Shown: positions 51,245 through 60,138, counted from the stretch's first letter. The stretch: DNA of 64,000 bases from Modestobacter sp. VKM Ac-2977 (GCF_026968045.1 NZ_JAPVBQ010000003.1:1-64000), one strand, 5' to 3'. Numbers and translations are program-made. The notes: generated from the sequence alone by a model not told the origin.

Positions 51245-52594
51245 TCAGCGGAGGCGGCCGGAGCCGGCCTTGAGCTTCACCAGCACCGGCACCGCGACCG
51301 TCGGGTCGATCCGCTCCACGAAGGTGGGCGTCCAGCTCACCGTGGTCGGGATGTCCGGGTCGTTCACGGCGTTGTAGGCCTCGACCAGGCTGGTCCGGCG
51401 CGGCCAGGAGCGGCTGCTGACCAGCGTCCCCGACTCGTCCAGGCCTGCGCCGTCGAGCACGTCACCGCGCCAGTCCTCGACGAAGGACGCCGGGTCGACC
51501 CCGGGGGCCAGCTGGACGAAGTTGTTGTCGGCGACGATCTCGGCCTCCACGCCGACGCCCCAGCTGTACTGGTAGGCCGCCGGGTCGGAGACGACGTACC
51601 AGTTGTTGTAGACGTGCACGTCGCCGTAGCGCACCCGGGGCGCGCGCTGGCCGATGTCCTCCCACAGGTTGTGGTGGAAGGTGACCCGCAGCCGGCCGCG
51701 GTCGGCGACCCGGCTGTTGGAGGAGCCGACGAGGTTGGTCTTGTCGTGGTCCTGGAACTCGTTCCAGGAGACCGTGACCAGGTCGGAGGAGTTGGTGATG
51801 TCCAGCAGGCCGTCGTGCACCTCGAACTTCTGGCCGTACACGACGGGCAGCGCCTCCGGCGGGTTCTGCCCGTCGTCGAAGGTGTTGTGGTCGACCCAGA
51901 CGTGGGTGGACTCGGCGAGCCACAGGTTGTCGTAGGCGGCGTTCCAGGCACCGGCGTCGCCGTCGGTCGGGTCCCAGGCGGTGAAGCAGTCGTAGGCGTC
52001 GGACAGCCGGAGGTTGCGGATGACCACGTCGTCCGAGCCGCGCACGGTGAGCGCGGCGCCGACGATCCCGGCGTCCCGCCCGACGCCGACGATCGTGACG
52101 TTGGAGCCCACGTACTGGCGCACCTGGGCCTCCTGGACGTCCGCGGACGCGGCCCGGGCGTCCTCCAGCGGACCGGTGGGCTCGGTCTCGGTCCCCCACA
52201 CCTCCGGCGCGTAGGCCGCGATGTAGTCGGCCATGTCGAAGCCCTCGACCTCGTAGGACGCACAGTCGACGGTGCCGTCGGCGGTGCGCCGCTGGGCGTC
52301 CAGGACGCCGTGGACGTAGACGATCCGCGGCGTGGTGTCCCCGCGCGCGGCGTCGCCACCCAGGGCGGCGCGGAACTCCTCCCAGGTGCGGACGTGGAAC
52401 ACGTGGGCCGGGTCGGCCGTGGACCCACCGGTGGTGCCGCCCTCGGCGGCGGCCCAGCCGTCCTGCGCGCCGAGCACCTCCCGGCCGAGGTCCCGGTTCG
52501 GGTCCCGGCCGTGCGCCTGGGCAGCCGAGGGGGCGAGCGTGACGGCCAGGGCTCCGACCGCGGTGACGACGAGGGTGCGACGCAGTGCGCGCAT
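51245..52594 (-). CDS. Secreted pectate lyase (polysaccharide lyase family 1)
   Basis: The 449-residue protein has a Sec signal peptide ending AQA-HG (about residue 27) and a parallel beta-helix with PL1 motifs. These are WVDHNTFDDG, VTVSWNEFQDHDKTNLVGSS and the catalytic-Arg region FHHNLWEDIGQRAPRVRYGDVHVYNNWY. It cleaves de-esterified galacturonan by calcium-dependent beta elimination outside the cell. ATG 52594 is chosen because the signal peptide begins here and GGAG lies upstream. A LacI-type operator follows its promoter, linking it to the importer and enzymes at 36-50 kb. Confidence 0.9.
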   Translation of the reverse strand: MRALRRTLVVTAVGALAVTLAPSAAQAHGRDPNRDLGREVLGAQDGWAAAEGGTTGGSTADPAHVFHVRTWEEFRAALGGDAARGDTTPRIVYVHGVLDAQRRTADGTVDCASYEVEGFDMADYIAAYAPEVWGTETEPTGPLEDARAASADVQEAQVRQYVGSNVTIVGVGRDAGIVGAALTVRGSDDVVIRNLRLSDAYDCFTAWDPTDGDAGAWNAAYDNLWLAESTHVWVDHNTFDDGQNPPEALPVVYGQKFEVHDGLLDITNSSDLVTVSWNEFQDHDKTNLVGSSNSRVADRGRLRVTFHHNLWEDIGQRAPRVRYGDVHVYNNWYVVSDPAAYQYSWGVGVEAEIVADNNFVQLAPGVDPASFVEDWRGDVLDGAGLDESGTLVSSRSWPRRTSLVEAYNAVNDPDIPTTVSWTPTFVERIDPTVAVPVLVKLKAGSGRLR

Positions 52595-52614
52595 GTCACT
52601 CCAAGATCTCGAAG

Positions 52615-52676
52615 GTGAGAAAGCGGTTTCCCGCGTGACGCGCGCCACGCTAACGACGCTCTCGAAACGGTGTCAA
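52615..52676 (-). promoter_or_regulatory. Pectate lyase promoter and LacI-type operator
   Basis: On the minus strand TTGACA (52671-52676), spacer 18, TAGCGT (52647-52652). Downstream of the start point lies GAAACCGCTTTC (52619-52630), a variant of the regulon operator (GAAAGCGCTTACC elsewhere). The position favours roadblock repression. Confidence 0.6.
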
Positions 52677-52780
52677 GACGTCCGAGACGACTCGCGGGTC
52701 CGCGAGCCGGTCATCTCGGCGCGTCCAGCCGGACATGACCTGGAGACCAGGTGCCGCAGCCGATCGGGGAAGGTCGGGAC

Positions 52781-53233
52781 ATGACCTCCCGCGAGCAGAC
52801 CGACCGCCGTCCGCACCGGTTGCGCGAGGTGGTCGCGACCCGCCGGGGGTACGTGCTCGCCTGGTGGGGCTTCACCGCGACCTTCGCGCTGCTGCGGCTG
52901 ATCACCTGGCTGATCCGCGAGGACGTCGCAGTGCTCGGCGACGTCGGGGTGGGCGGCACGCACCTGCACCACTACCTGTGGGGCATCCTGCTGCTCGCCG
53001 TCGTCGGTGGTGTCGCGCTGGGCGACCGCTCCCCCCGGATCCGGACCGGACTGGGCCTGTTCTTCGGCATCGGGCTCGCGCTCGTGGTCGACGAGGCCGC
53101 GCTGCTGATCCAGCTGGAGGACGTCTACTGGGACACCTTCGGCTGGGTGAGCGTGGGGCTCGCGTTGCTCGTCATCGGCGTCGCCGGCAGCGTCCTGGCG
53201 ATGACCGAGGCGCCGCGCGAGCCGGGTCGCTGA
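52781..53233 (+). CDS. Conserved membrane protein of unknown function
   Basis: The 150-residue protein has four predicted helices (about 35-50, 68-82, 95-112, 122-140). The motif GGTHLHHYLWGILLL has three His at a membrane face, and VVDEAALLIQ carries acidic residues within the third helix. Similar His-rich small membrane proteins are common in actinobacteria without assigned role. ATG 52781 is preferred to one ten codons earlier. It converges on the phosphatase gene with only two bases between the stops. Confidence 0.65.
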   Translation: MTSREQTDRRPHRLREVVATRRGYVLAWWGFTATFALLRLITWLIREDVAVLGDVGVGGTHLHHYLWGILLLAVVGGVALGDRSPRIRTGLGLFFGIGLALVVDEAALLIQLEDVYWDTFGWVSVGLALLVIGVAGSVLAMTEAPREPGR

Positions 53234-53235
53234 GC

Positions 53236-54642
53236 TCAGCCGGCCGGCACCACGAACGGCACCTCCACGACCTCGTCGTCCGGCGACAGCGCCGTCATCG
53301 CCTGCGGCCGCCCGTCCTCGGCGACGCCGCTGAACGGCGTCACCGTCATCCGGTCACCGTCGATCTCGGCGAGCAGCACGTGTGACTGCGCCGCCCAGGC
53401 GACGGTGCCGGCGTCGGCGAAGTCCGTGGGCGGGTCGTCGCGCAGCTGCCCGCCGGCACCGGAGAGGAAGTAGTCGATGCCGTCGACGCGGGACAGCTGG
53501 AAGTTGTGCTCGTGCCCGGCGAAGGCGGCCCGGACACCGGCCCGGCGGAACCGGGGGACCAGCTCGCGCACCATCGACTCCGTGTTCGGGTGGTGCGGCC
53601 CCGCACAGAAGGTGGGGTGATGGGAGAACGGGAGCCGCCAGGTCGGGCCGCCGGGGTCGTCGGCGGGCAGCGCCCGGTCCAGCCAGGCCTGGTGTCGCGG
53701 GTTCTGGAAGAAGTGCTCGGTGGGCAGCGGATCGGCCAGCGAGGTGTCGATGCAGATGAACTCCACGTCGGCGCCGTACCGGAACCGGTAGAACATGCCC
53801 GGGTCGATCGAGGCCCGCTCACCGGCGGACTCGGGGGTGAACCGCAGGTCGGTGTGGAAGTTGTCCCGGACCTGCTGGCGGTCGTCGCTGGACTCGGTGT
53901 CGCTGGTGTCGTGGTTGCCGACCGTCGGGTACACCGGCACCCGGGCCAGCAGGTACCGGTAGGGCTGGTAGAAGCTGGAGAACCAGTCGGCGTCCGCCGC
54001 GCCGGTGCCGGTGGTCGCCCGGCTGCTCTCGCCCTGGTAGACGTTGTCGCCGGTGGAGATCACCAGCCGGACACCGCGGTCGTCGGACAGCCGATCGAGC
54101 ACCTGGGCGACCCGCCGTTGCCGCCGCCCCTCCTCCGAGTCCACCACGACCCCGACCCCGTAGTCACCGAGGACGGCGAAGGTCAGCGGCGCCCGGACGT
54201 CGGGTGCCGGGTGCGTCCGGAAGGTCGGGTCGTAACCCCGTCCGGCCGGCCGCAGGTCCAGCCCGCCGCGAACCACCGGACCCCAGTCCCACCGCTCCCC
54301 CTCGGCCCAGGGCCGGCCGTCGACGGTGATCCGGTACCGGTGCCGGGTGTCGGGGGCCAGGCCGCCGACCCACACGTGGTTCCGCTCAGCGGTGACCGCC
54401 CGGCCCACCGTCGCGCCGTCGGTGTCGAGCACCTCCACGACCGCCTCCCCATAGGGCCGGGAGCCGGCCCCGATGCTGCCGGTCCGGCCCGGGTCCACGG
54501 CGTCCAGCTGCTCGTCGTCGACCAGCCGCCAGCGCGAGTCGGCATCCGGACGCCGGAACCAGAAGCCGCCCCAGGCGATCAGGGCCCGGTCGGGGCCGAC
54601 GTCGACGAGGTGGACGTAGGGCTCGAAGTGCGTCTCCGTCAT
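53236..54642 (-). CDS. Metallophosphatase (purple acid phosphatase / calcineurin-like)
   Basis: The 468-residue protein has an N-terminal fibronectin-like domain (about 1-155, HVWVGGLAPDTRHRYRITVDG) and a calcineurin-like phosphatase domain. Its motifs are VLGDYG, STGDNVYQ, TVGNHD, FSHHPTF and GHEHNFQ in the order of purple acid phosphatases. There is no signal peptide, so it seems cytoplasmic, unlike most family members. ATG 54642 has AGGTGG 5 bases upstream. Substrate unknown. Confidence 0.85.
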   Translation of the reverse strand: MTETHFEPYVHLVDVGPDRALIAWGGFWFRRPDADSRWRLVDDEQLDAVDPGRTGSIGAGSRPYGEAVVEVLDTDGATVGRAVTAERNHVWVGGLAPDTRHRYRITVDGRPWAEGERWDWGPVVRGGLDLRPAGRGYDPTFRTHPAPDVRAPLTFAVLGDYGVGVVVDSEEGRRQRRVAQVLDRLSDDRGVRLVISTGDNVYQGESSRATTGTGAADADWFSSFYQPYRYLLARVPVYPTVGNHDTSDTESSDDRQQVRDNFHTDLRFTPESAGERASIDPGMFYRFRYGADVEFICIDTSLADPLPTEHFFQNPRHQAWLDRALPADDPGGPTWRLPFSHHPTFCAGPHHPNTESMVRELVPRFRRAGVRAAFAGHEHNFQLSRVDGIDYFLSGAGGQLRDDPPTDFADAGTVAWAAQSHVLLAEIDGDRMTVTPFSGVAEDGRPQAMTALSPDDEVVEVPFVVPAG

Positions 54643-54671
54643 CGCCGCCACCTACCCAACGGCCGGCGGGT

Positions 54672-56498
54672 TCAGCCGACGAGGACCGCGTCCCGCTCGG
54701 CTGCGCCGGCGAGCTCGGCATAGCGGCCGCCCAGCGCCAGCAGCTCCTCGTGGGTGCCCTGCTCGACCACCCGGCCGTGGGCGAGCACCGCGATCAGGTC
54801 GGCGTCCCGGACGGTGGACAGCCGGTGCGCGATGGTGATCGTCGTCCGGCCCTGACTCGCCTCGTCCAGGGCCGCCTGGACGGCGCGCTCGGTGGTGTTG
54901 TCCAGCGCGCTGGTCGCCTCGTCGAGCACCAGGACGCGCGGGTCCCGCAGCAGCGTGCGGGCGATCGCCAGCCGCTGCTTCTCCCCGCCGGAGAAGCGGT
55001 GCCCACGGGCGCCGACCACGGTGTCGTAGCCGGCCGGCAGCGCGGCGATGACGTCGTGGACCTGGGCCCGGCGGGCGGCGTCGACCATCTCGGCGTCCGT
55101 GGCGTCGGGCTTGGCGTGCCGCAGGTTCTCGGCGATCGTGCCGTGCAGCAGGTAGGTCTCCTGGGCCACGACGCCCACCACGTGGGCCAGGTCGGCCAGC
55201 GAGACGTCCCGGACGTCGATGCCGTCGATCGTGACCCGCCCGGCGGTGGGGTCGTTGAGCCGGGCGACCAGGGAGGCGAGCGTGCTCTTGCCCGACCCGG
55301 TCTCCCCCACCAGCGCCAGGGTCGCCCCGGCGGGCACGGTGAGGTCGACGTCGTCCAGCGCGTCGCGGGTGCCGTCGGGGTACCGGAAGCCGACGTGGTC
55401 GAACCGCACCTCGCCGCGGACCGCGCGCGGGTCGAGGGGCACCGGGTGGGCCGGGTCGTCGATGTCGACCGGCAGGTCGAGGTACTCGAAGACCCGGCTG
55501 AACAGCGCCATCGAGGCGGTCAGCGAGACGCCGATGTCCAGCAGGCCCATCAGCGGACGGAACAGCGCGCCCTGCAGCGCGGTGAACGCGACGAGCGTGC
55601 CGATGGTCATCCCGCCCGACGTCGCGGGCAGCCCGGCGATCAGGTAGATCAGCGCCGGGATGCCGGCGAACACGATGCTCATCGTGGCCATCCGCCAGCG
55701 GCCGGCGAGCTGGGACCGCACCTCGAGCCCGACCAGGACGTCGGAGGTGCCGGCGAACCGCTGGGACTGGGCCGGGCCCGCGCCGAGGGTCTTGCCCAGC
55801 AGCACGCCGCTGACGCTGAGCCCCTCCTCCACCTGGGAGTGCAGGTCGGCCAGGGACCGCTGACGCTCGGCCGTGATGGCGCGGCGCATCCGGGCCACCC
55901 GCCGGGTCAGCCAGACGGCCGGCGGCAGGACGACGAGGGAGAGCAGCGACAGCCGCCAGCTCAGCACGGCCATGGCCACGACCGTGCCGATCACGGTGGT
56001 GGCGTTGGCGGCGAACGAGGTGGCCGTGGTGGTGACCACCGACTGCATCCCACCGATGTCGTTGGTGAGCCGGGACTGCACCTCGCCGCCCTTGGTGCGG
56101 GTGAAGAAGCCGAGCGACTGGCGCTGCAGGTGCGTGAACACCGCCGTCCGGAGCCCGTGCATGACGTGCTGGCCGACGGTGGTGGACAGCCAGGTCTGCA
56201 GCACGCCGAGGACGGCGGTGACCGCGGCCACGCCGACCATGCCGGCGACTGCCCAGCCGAGCAGCGACACGTCCTGCTGCGGGACCGCCTCGTCGATCAC
56301 CAGCCGGATGAGGAACGGCGTGGCCAGCGCGATGGCCGAGCTGGCGACGATGAGCGTGACCACGGTGGCGAGCTGCCGCCGGTACGGGCGGAACAGCCCC
56401 GCGACGCGGCTCCAGCTCACCGGTGCGCGCTCCAGCTGGGCGCGGTCGGCCGGGTCGGGCCGCCCGCCGGAGCGCCCGCCTCCCCGGCCTGGGTCCAT
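54672..56498 (-). CDS. ABC exporter, fused permease and ATPase (multidrug/lipid type)
   Basis: The 608-residue half-transporter has six membrane helices (about 50-330), then an ATPase domain with Walker A VGETGSGKST, signature FSGGEKQR, Walker B VLVLDEATSALD and H-loop IAHRLSTV. It should work as a homodimer. GTG 56516 is an alternative start 6 codons upstream. Divergent from a MarR gene across a palindromic control region, which is a common arrangement for MarR-regulated drug exporters. The deduced -10 is TAGCCT at 56534-56539. Confidence 0.9.
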   Translation of the reverse strand: MDPGRGGGRSGGRPDPADRAQLERAPVSWSRVAGLFRPYRRQLATVVTLIVASSAIALATPFLIRLVIDEAVPQQDVSLLGWAVAGMVGVAAVTAVLGVLQTWLSTTVGQHVMHGLRTAVFTHLQRQSLGFFTRTKGGEVQSRLTNDIGGMQSVVTTTATSFAANATTVIGTVVAMAVLSWRLSLLSLVVLPPAVWLTRRVARMRRAITAERQRSLADLHSQVEEGLSVSGVLLGKTLGAGPAQSQRFAGTSDVLVGLEVRSQLAGRWRMATMSIVFAGIPALIYLIAGLPATSGGMTIGTLVAFTALQGALFRPLMGLLDIGVSLTASMALFSRVFEYLDLPVDIDDPAHPVPLDPRAVRGEVRFDHVGFRYPDGTRDALDDVDLTVPAGATLALVGETGSGKSTLASLVARLNDPTAGRVTIDGIDVRDVSLADLAHVVGVVAQETYLLHGTIAENLRHAKPDATDAEMVDAARRAQVHDVIAALPAGYDTVVGARGHRFSGGEKQRLAIARTLLRDPRVLVLDEATSALDNTTERAVQAALDEASQGRTTITIAHRLSTVRDADLIAVLAHGRVVEQGTHEELLALGGRYAELAGAAERDAVLVG

Positions 56499-56528
56499 GG
56501 GGTCGATGGCGACCACCCCTCTCTGCGA

Positions 56529-56576
56529 TCCTGAGGCTACCTCACGGTGTGGCAACCTCAGGGTCGCAGGTAGCAT
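56529..56576. promoter_or_regulatory. Divergent MarR-type operator and promoters
   Basis: CCTGAGG...CCTCAGG at 56529-56561 forms an imperfect 33-base palindrome with inner blocks GGCTACC and GGCAACC. It contains the exporter -10 (TAGCCT, minus). The MarR -10 TAGCAT (56571-56576) follows and leaves 7 bases to the GTG, a leaderless start. Binding would repress both genes. Confidence 0.5.
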
Positions 56577-56583
56577 TCCCGCC

Positions 56584-57000
56584 GTGACGGACCGCGGCAC
56601 GGCGACGCTCGGCGACCTGCTCATGCGGGTCGCCCGCACGCTGCGCCGCCGGTTCATCGCCGCGCTCGCACCCTGGGACCTCTCCCCGCACCAGGCCCGG
56701 GCGCTCCGGGTGGTCTGCGCCCGCGACGGCGTCCGGCTCTCCGAGCTGGCCGAGGCACTGCGGATCGCCCCGCGATCGGCGACCGAGGTGGCCGACGGGC
56801 TGCAGGAGCGGGGACTGGTCGAGCGCGCCGCCGACCCGGGCGACCGGCGGGCGGTGCGGTTGACGCCGACCGAGACCGGCCGCCGGGTGCAGCGCGAGGT
56901 GGACGACGCGCGGGCCGCGGACTCCCAGGAGCTGTTCGCCCGGCTCTCGGCCGCCGACCGCGCCGAGCTCGAACGGATCCTGCGCCAGCTCACCGACTGA
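56584..57000 (+). CDS. MarR-family transcriptional regulator
   Basis: The 138-residue winged-helix protein has the MarR core: LSPHQARALRVVCARDGVRLSELAEALRIAPRSATEVADGLQERGLVERAADPGDRRAVRLTPTETG in several blocks, with the wing motif DPGDRRAVRL. Divergent from the ABC exporter gene, which it most likely represses until a ligand binds. GTG start without a ribosome site but directly after a -10 box. Confidence 0.9.
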   Translation: MTDRGTATLGDLLMRVARTLRRRFIAALAPWDLSPHQARALRVVCARDGVRLSELAEALRIAPRSATEVADGLQERGLVERAADPGDRRAVRLTPTETGRRVQREVDDARAADSQELFARLSAADRAELERILRQLTD

Positions 57001-57026
57001 CCACCCGGGCCCGCTGACGCGGTGGC

Positions 57027-57905
57027 TCAGCCGGCGTCCGGCGACTGGAGGTCGAAGAACACGACCTGCGGTGGTGCGTTGATCCGCATCGGCAGCACGC
57101 TGAACCCGATCCCGCAGGTGACGAACAGTGCGTTGCCCTCCGCGCCGTACTCCGGCGGGGACCACCCGTCGGCGACGACCTGCTCCTCCTCGGTCAACCC
57201 GAGGTAGCTCCAGCGCGGCAGGCCGGGCAGGGCGATCTGGCCGCAGTGGGTGTGCCCGGCCACGGTCAGCGGCGCGCTGCCGGGCGGCATCTCCGGGAAG
57301 GCCGTCGGGTTGTGCATCAGGACCACCCGCGGTGCGTCCTCCGGCAGCCCGCTCAGCGCCTGGTCGACGTCGGCCAGGCCGGGGCGCGACGGCCCGACCC
57401 CGACGACGTGCAGCGGGTCGGTTCCGGTGCCCGGCACCGGCACCGACTCGTTGAGCAGCACCGGCACCCCCGCACCCTCCAGCGCGGCGGTGAGCTCCTC
57501 CGCGGCGTTGCTCGCGTAGTCGTGGTTGCCCAGCACCGCGTAGGTGGGGATCCCCGAGTCCAGCAGCGGGCCCAGCAGGTCCAGCGCCGCCTCCACCTCG
57601 GGCTCGACGTCCGGATCGGCGTGGTAGACGAAGTCACCGCCCAGCAGGACCAGGTCGGGCTCGGCGTCCACCACCCGCTCGACCGCCCGCTCGACCATCC
57701 CGGTGTTGGCCCACCACATGCCGATCTGCATGTCGGCGAGGAGAGCGACCTCCAGCCCGGCCGCCTCCGCGGACAGCCGGGGGAGCTGCACCTCCTCCCG
57801 CTCGTCGTCGAGGATCAGCCGCGGTTCGACCAGGACGCCGTAGCCGATGAGCAGGACCAGGGCCGCCAGCAGGGCCAGCCCGACACGGACGAACCAGCGC
57901 CTCAT
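57027..57905 (-). CDS. Membrane-anchored metallophosphoesterase (YkuE/YaeI-like)
   Basis: The 292-residue protein has one N-terminal membrane helix (about 7-24) and an extracytoplasmic calcineurin-like domain: LLADMQIGMWW, LLGGDFVYH, LGNHDY, LMHNPTAF and AGHTHCGQI. The first motif has Gln where D-x-H is usual, yet the other metal ligands are complete. Related enzymes cleave UDP-diacylglucosamine-like or other phosphodiesters. ATGA overlap with the PAP2 gene upstream suggests cooperation in lipid or cell-envelope phosphate metabolism. Confidence 0.82.
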   Translation of the reverse strand: MRRWFVRVGLALLAALVLLIGYGVLVEPRLILDDEREEVQLPRLSAEAAGLEVALLADMQIGMWWANTGMVERAVERVVDAEPDLVLLGGDFVYHADPDVEPEVEAALDLLGPLLDSGIPTYAVLGNHDYASNAAEELTAALEGAGVPVLLNESVPVPGTGTDPLHVVGVGPSRPGLADVDQALSGLPEDAPRVVLMHNPTAFPEMPPGSAPLTVAGHTHCGQIALPGLPRWSYLGLTEEEQVVADGWSPPEYGAEGNALFVTCGIGFSVLPMRINAPPQVVFFDLQSPDAG

Positions 57906-59389
57906 GCCCGGCTCGCCGTCGTGAGGCCCGTGGCGGGGTGTCGGAGGCCCCGGCCGGACCCGAGCTGGAACGCCCAGGCGCAGACGAGCACCCACAGCGT
58001 GCCCAGCAGCAGACCGGCCACCACGTCGGTCGGGAAGTGGGCCGCGACGTACACCCGGGACACCCCGATCGCCGGGGCGAGCAGGACCGGCACGGCCAGC
58101 ACCGCCCACCGCCAGCGGCTGACCCCGTAGCCGATCACCAGCGCGGCGAGGGCGCCGTAGATGGCGACGGCCGCCGCTGCGTGGCCGGAGGGCCAGGCGG
58201 CACCCGTCGGCAGCCCCTCGGTCAGGTCGACGACGTCGGGCCGCACCCGACCGACGACCAGGCCGATGACGTAGTAGAGCCCGACCTCACCCGCGATCAC
58301 GACGAGGACGAAGACGACGGGGCGCCAGCTGCCCACCCAGGCCAGCGACAGGATGCAGAGGCTGAGCCCGACGGCGATGACCATCGGGGTACCGGACAGG
58401 GCGCCCACGGTCTCGGCCACCGTGGTCAGCGTCTCGGTGCGCTGGTCGACGAACCAGGCGGCGGCACTGCGGTCGAACCGGCCCAGGGCGGTGTCCTCCA
58501 GCACGCGGGTGACCAGCAGGCCCAGCGCGACGAGCCCGACGAGCAGCGCCGCGGCCGCCCCGGCCAGCTGGAGGACCGTCGTCCGCCCGGCGGGGAGCAC
58601 CTGCTGGTGCGTGGGGGCCGGGTGCGGCGCCTCCGCAGGATCGACCTCCAGCGGGTCCAGCGGCTCGTCGCTGTACTCGTGCCGGTCGTGCTGCCAGCCA
58701 CGGAAGGCGATCGTGGTGATCGCCAGCCAGGCCGCCCCCAGCGCCCAGCCGGCCAGCACGTCGGAGACGAAGTGCACGCCGAGGGCCAGTCGGGTGAACC
58801 CGATCGCGAACACCAGCAGCGCGAACAGGGCGATCAGCCACGGGCGCACCCGGCGGCTGACCACCGGCAGCAACACCAGCAGCAACACACCCCAGGTCAC
58901 CACGGCGGTCATCGCGTGGCCGCTGGGGAAGCTCTGGTTGCTCGGGGTCTCGACCACCGGGTTCAGCACCACCGGGCGGGCCCGGTCGGCCACGTACTTG
59001 GTGAGCAGGATGAGGACGGGCAGGCCGATCCCGGTGACCGCGACGTACGCGGCGAGCCGGCGGTGCCGGCGGACGAGCAGGAAGAGCGTCGCCAGCACCG
59101 TCACCAGCACCGAGGCGCCGGTGCCCCCGAGGTCGGTCACGGCACGCAGCACGCTGACCGTCACGGACGAGCCGCTGACCGCCTCGTTCAGGTCCGCCGC
59201 GACCTCGCCGTCGAGGGAGGCAAGCGGCGACCAGCTCTCCTGGACCAGCAGCCACAGCGCGAGGAACGGCACGGCGCCGACGAGGAGGGCGACCAGCCCC
59301 AGGACCGCGCGGACGCCGAAGCGACCGGGTGCCTGTGGCGGTTCCTGGTCCGGTGGTGACTGGGTCGAGGTGGTGAGGGGCCGGCTCAT
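57902..59389 (-). CDS. Tandem PAP2-superfamily membrane phosphatase
   Basis: The 495-residue protein carries two complete PAP2 units of about six helices each joined by an acidic, His-containing linker (HDRHEYSDEPLDPLEVDPAE, about residue 250). Unit 1 has K-x6-RP (KYVADRARP), PSGHAM and R-x5-H-x3-D (RLALGVHFVSD). Unit 2 has GLVVGRVRP (Lys replaced), PSGHAAA and SRVYVAAHFPTD. Such enzymes dephosphorylate lipid phosphates at the outer membrane face. A fused double is uncommon; it may be a pseudodimer with one more active half. ATG 59389. Confidence 0.85.
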   Translation of the reverse strand: MSRPLTTSTQSPPDQEPPQAPGRFGVRAVLGLVALLVGAVPFLALWLLVQESWSPLASLDGEVAADLNEAVSGSSVTVSVLRAVTDLGGTGASVLVTVLATLFLLVRRHRRLAAYVAVTGIGLPVLILLTKYVADRARPVVLNPVVETPSNQSFPSGHAMTAVVTWGVLLLVLLPVVSRRVRPWLIALFALLVFAIGFTRLALGVHFVSDVLAGWALGAAWLAITTIAFRGWQHDRHEYSDEPLDPLEVDPAEAPHPAPTHQQVLPAGRTTVLQLAGAAAALLVGLVALGLLVTRVLEDTALGRFDRSAAAWFVDQRTETLTTVAETVGALSGTPMVIAVGLSLCILSLAWVGSWRPVVFVLVVIAGEVGLYYVIGLVVGRVRPDVVDLTEGLPTGAAWPSGHAAAAVAIYGALAALVIGYGVSRWRWAVLAVPVLLAPAIGVSRVYVAAHFPTDVVAGLLLGTLWVLVCAWAFQLGSGRGLRHPATGLTTASRA

Positions 59390-59523
59390 GAGGAGCCCGC
59401 TACCCAGGTTCGCCGGGAACCCCGACCATCGTTGCGACACCGTGACCTGGACGACACGCCTACCGCGCCACCCGACGGGTACGCGCTGGCAGATCCCTGC
59501 TCGCCGAGAGAACGGACGTCCCC

Positions 59524-60138
59524 ATGACCTCGCACCTCCCCCGGCACCGACGGTGGCCCGGCATCGCGCTCGCCGCCGCGACCCCACTGCTGCTCGTCAC
59601 CGGCTGCGGCGAGACCGAGGACTCCCCCAGCCTCAACGACGACGAGGGCGAGGTCGTGACGGACGAGGGCGGTGAGATCGTCGGCGGCCCCGAGGCCCCG
59701 TCGGTCGACGTCAACTCCGACGTCGAGGTCGTCGGCGTCGAGCTCGCCTACCCGGTCGACGGGCTCTACGAGGTGGGTGCGGAGGTGCCGCTCTACGCCG
59801 CGCTGACCAACATCGGCACCGAGCCGGTCACCCTGGTCGACGTCACCGGTCCGGACTTCGAGGAGGCCATCAGCCTCGATGGGAGCGCGGAGCCGCTGGA
59901 CGCGGTCGAGATCACCGTCGCCCAGAACGACAACACCTACATCGGGGCCGAGGGCTCGCCCTCGATCGTCCTCGTCGGCCTGGAGACGGAGCTGCGCTCC
60001 TCCCAGTCGATCCCGGTGACGTTCGTGTTCGAGGAGGCCGGCGAGATCACCGTCGAGGTCCCGGTGTCCGCCGACGACAGCGACCCCTTCGAGCGGTTCA
60101 GCTTCCCCGACCCGGCCGAGGACCCGAGCAACGAGTGA
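59524..60138 (+). CDS. Secreted acidic lipoprotein of unknown function
   Basis: The 204-residue protein has a signal peptide with lipobox LLLVTGC (C28), an acidic linker and a beta-rich domain (VEVVGVELAYPVDGLYEVGAEVPLYAALTNIGTEPVTLVDVTG). This domain resembles the copper-chaperone PCuAC-type or immunoglobulin-like exoprotein domains but lacks their His/Met copper ligands. Divergent from the PAP2 gene. Function unknown. Confidence 0.65.
   Translation: MTSHLPRHRRWPGIALAAATPLLLVTGCGETEDSPSLNDDEGEVVTDEGGEIVGGPEAPSVDVNSDVEVVGVELAYPVDGLYEVGAEVPLYAALTNIGTEPVTLVDVTGPDFEEAISLDGSAEPLDAVEITVAQNDNTYIGAEGSPSIVLVGLETELRSSQSIPVTFVFEEAGEITVEVPVSADDSDPFERFSFPDPAEDPSNE

Noticed and set aside
54672-56993. Long version of the ABC exporter starting at 56993
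   Set aside because: The extra N terminus is antisense to the MarR gene and lacks membrane-helix character; transporter homology begins after 56498.
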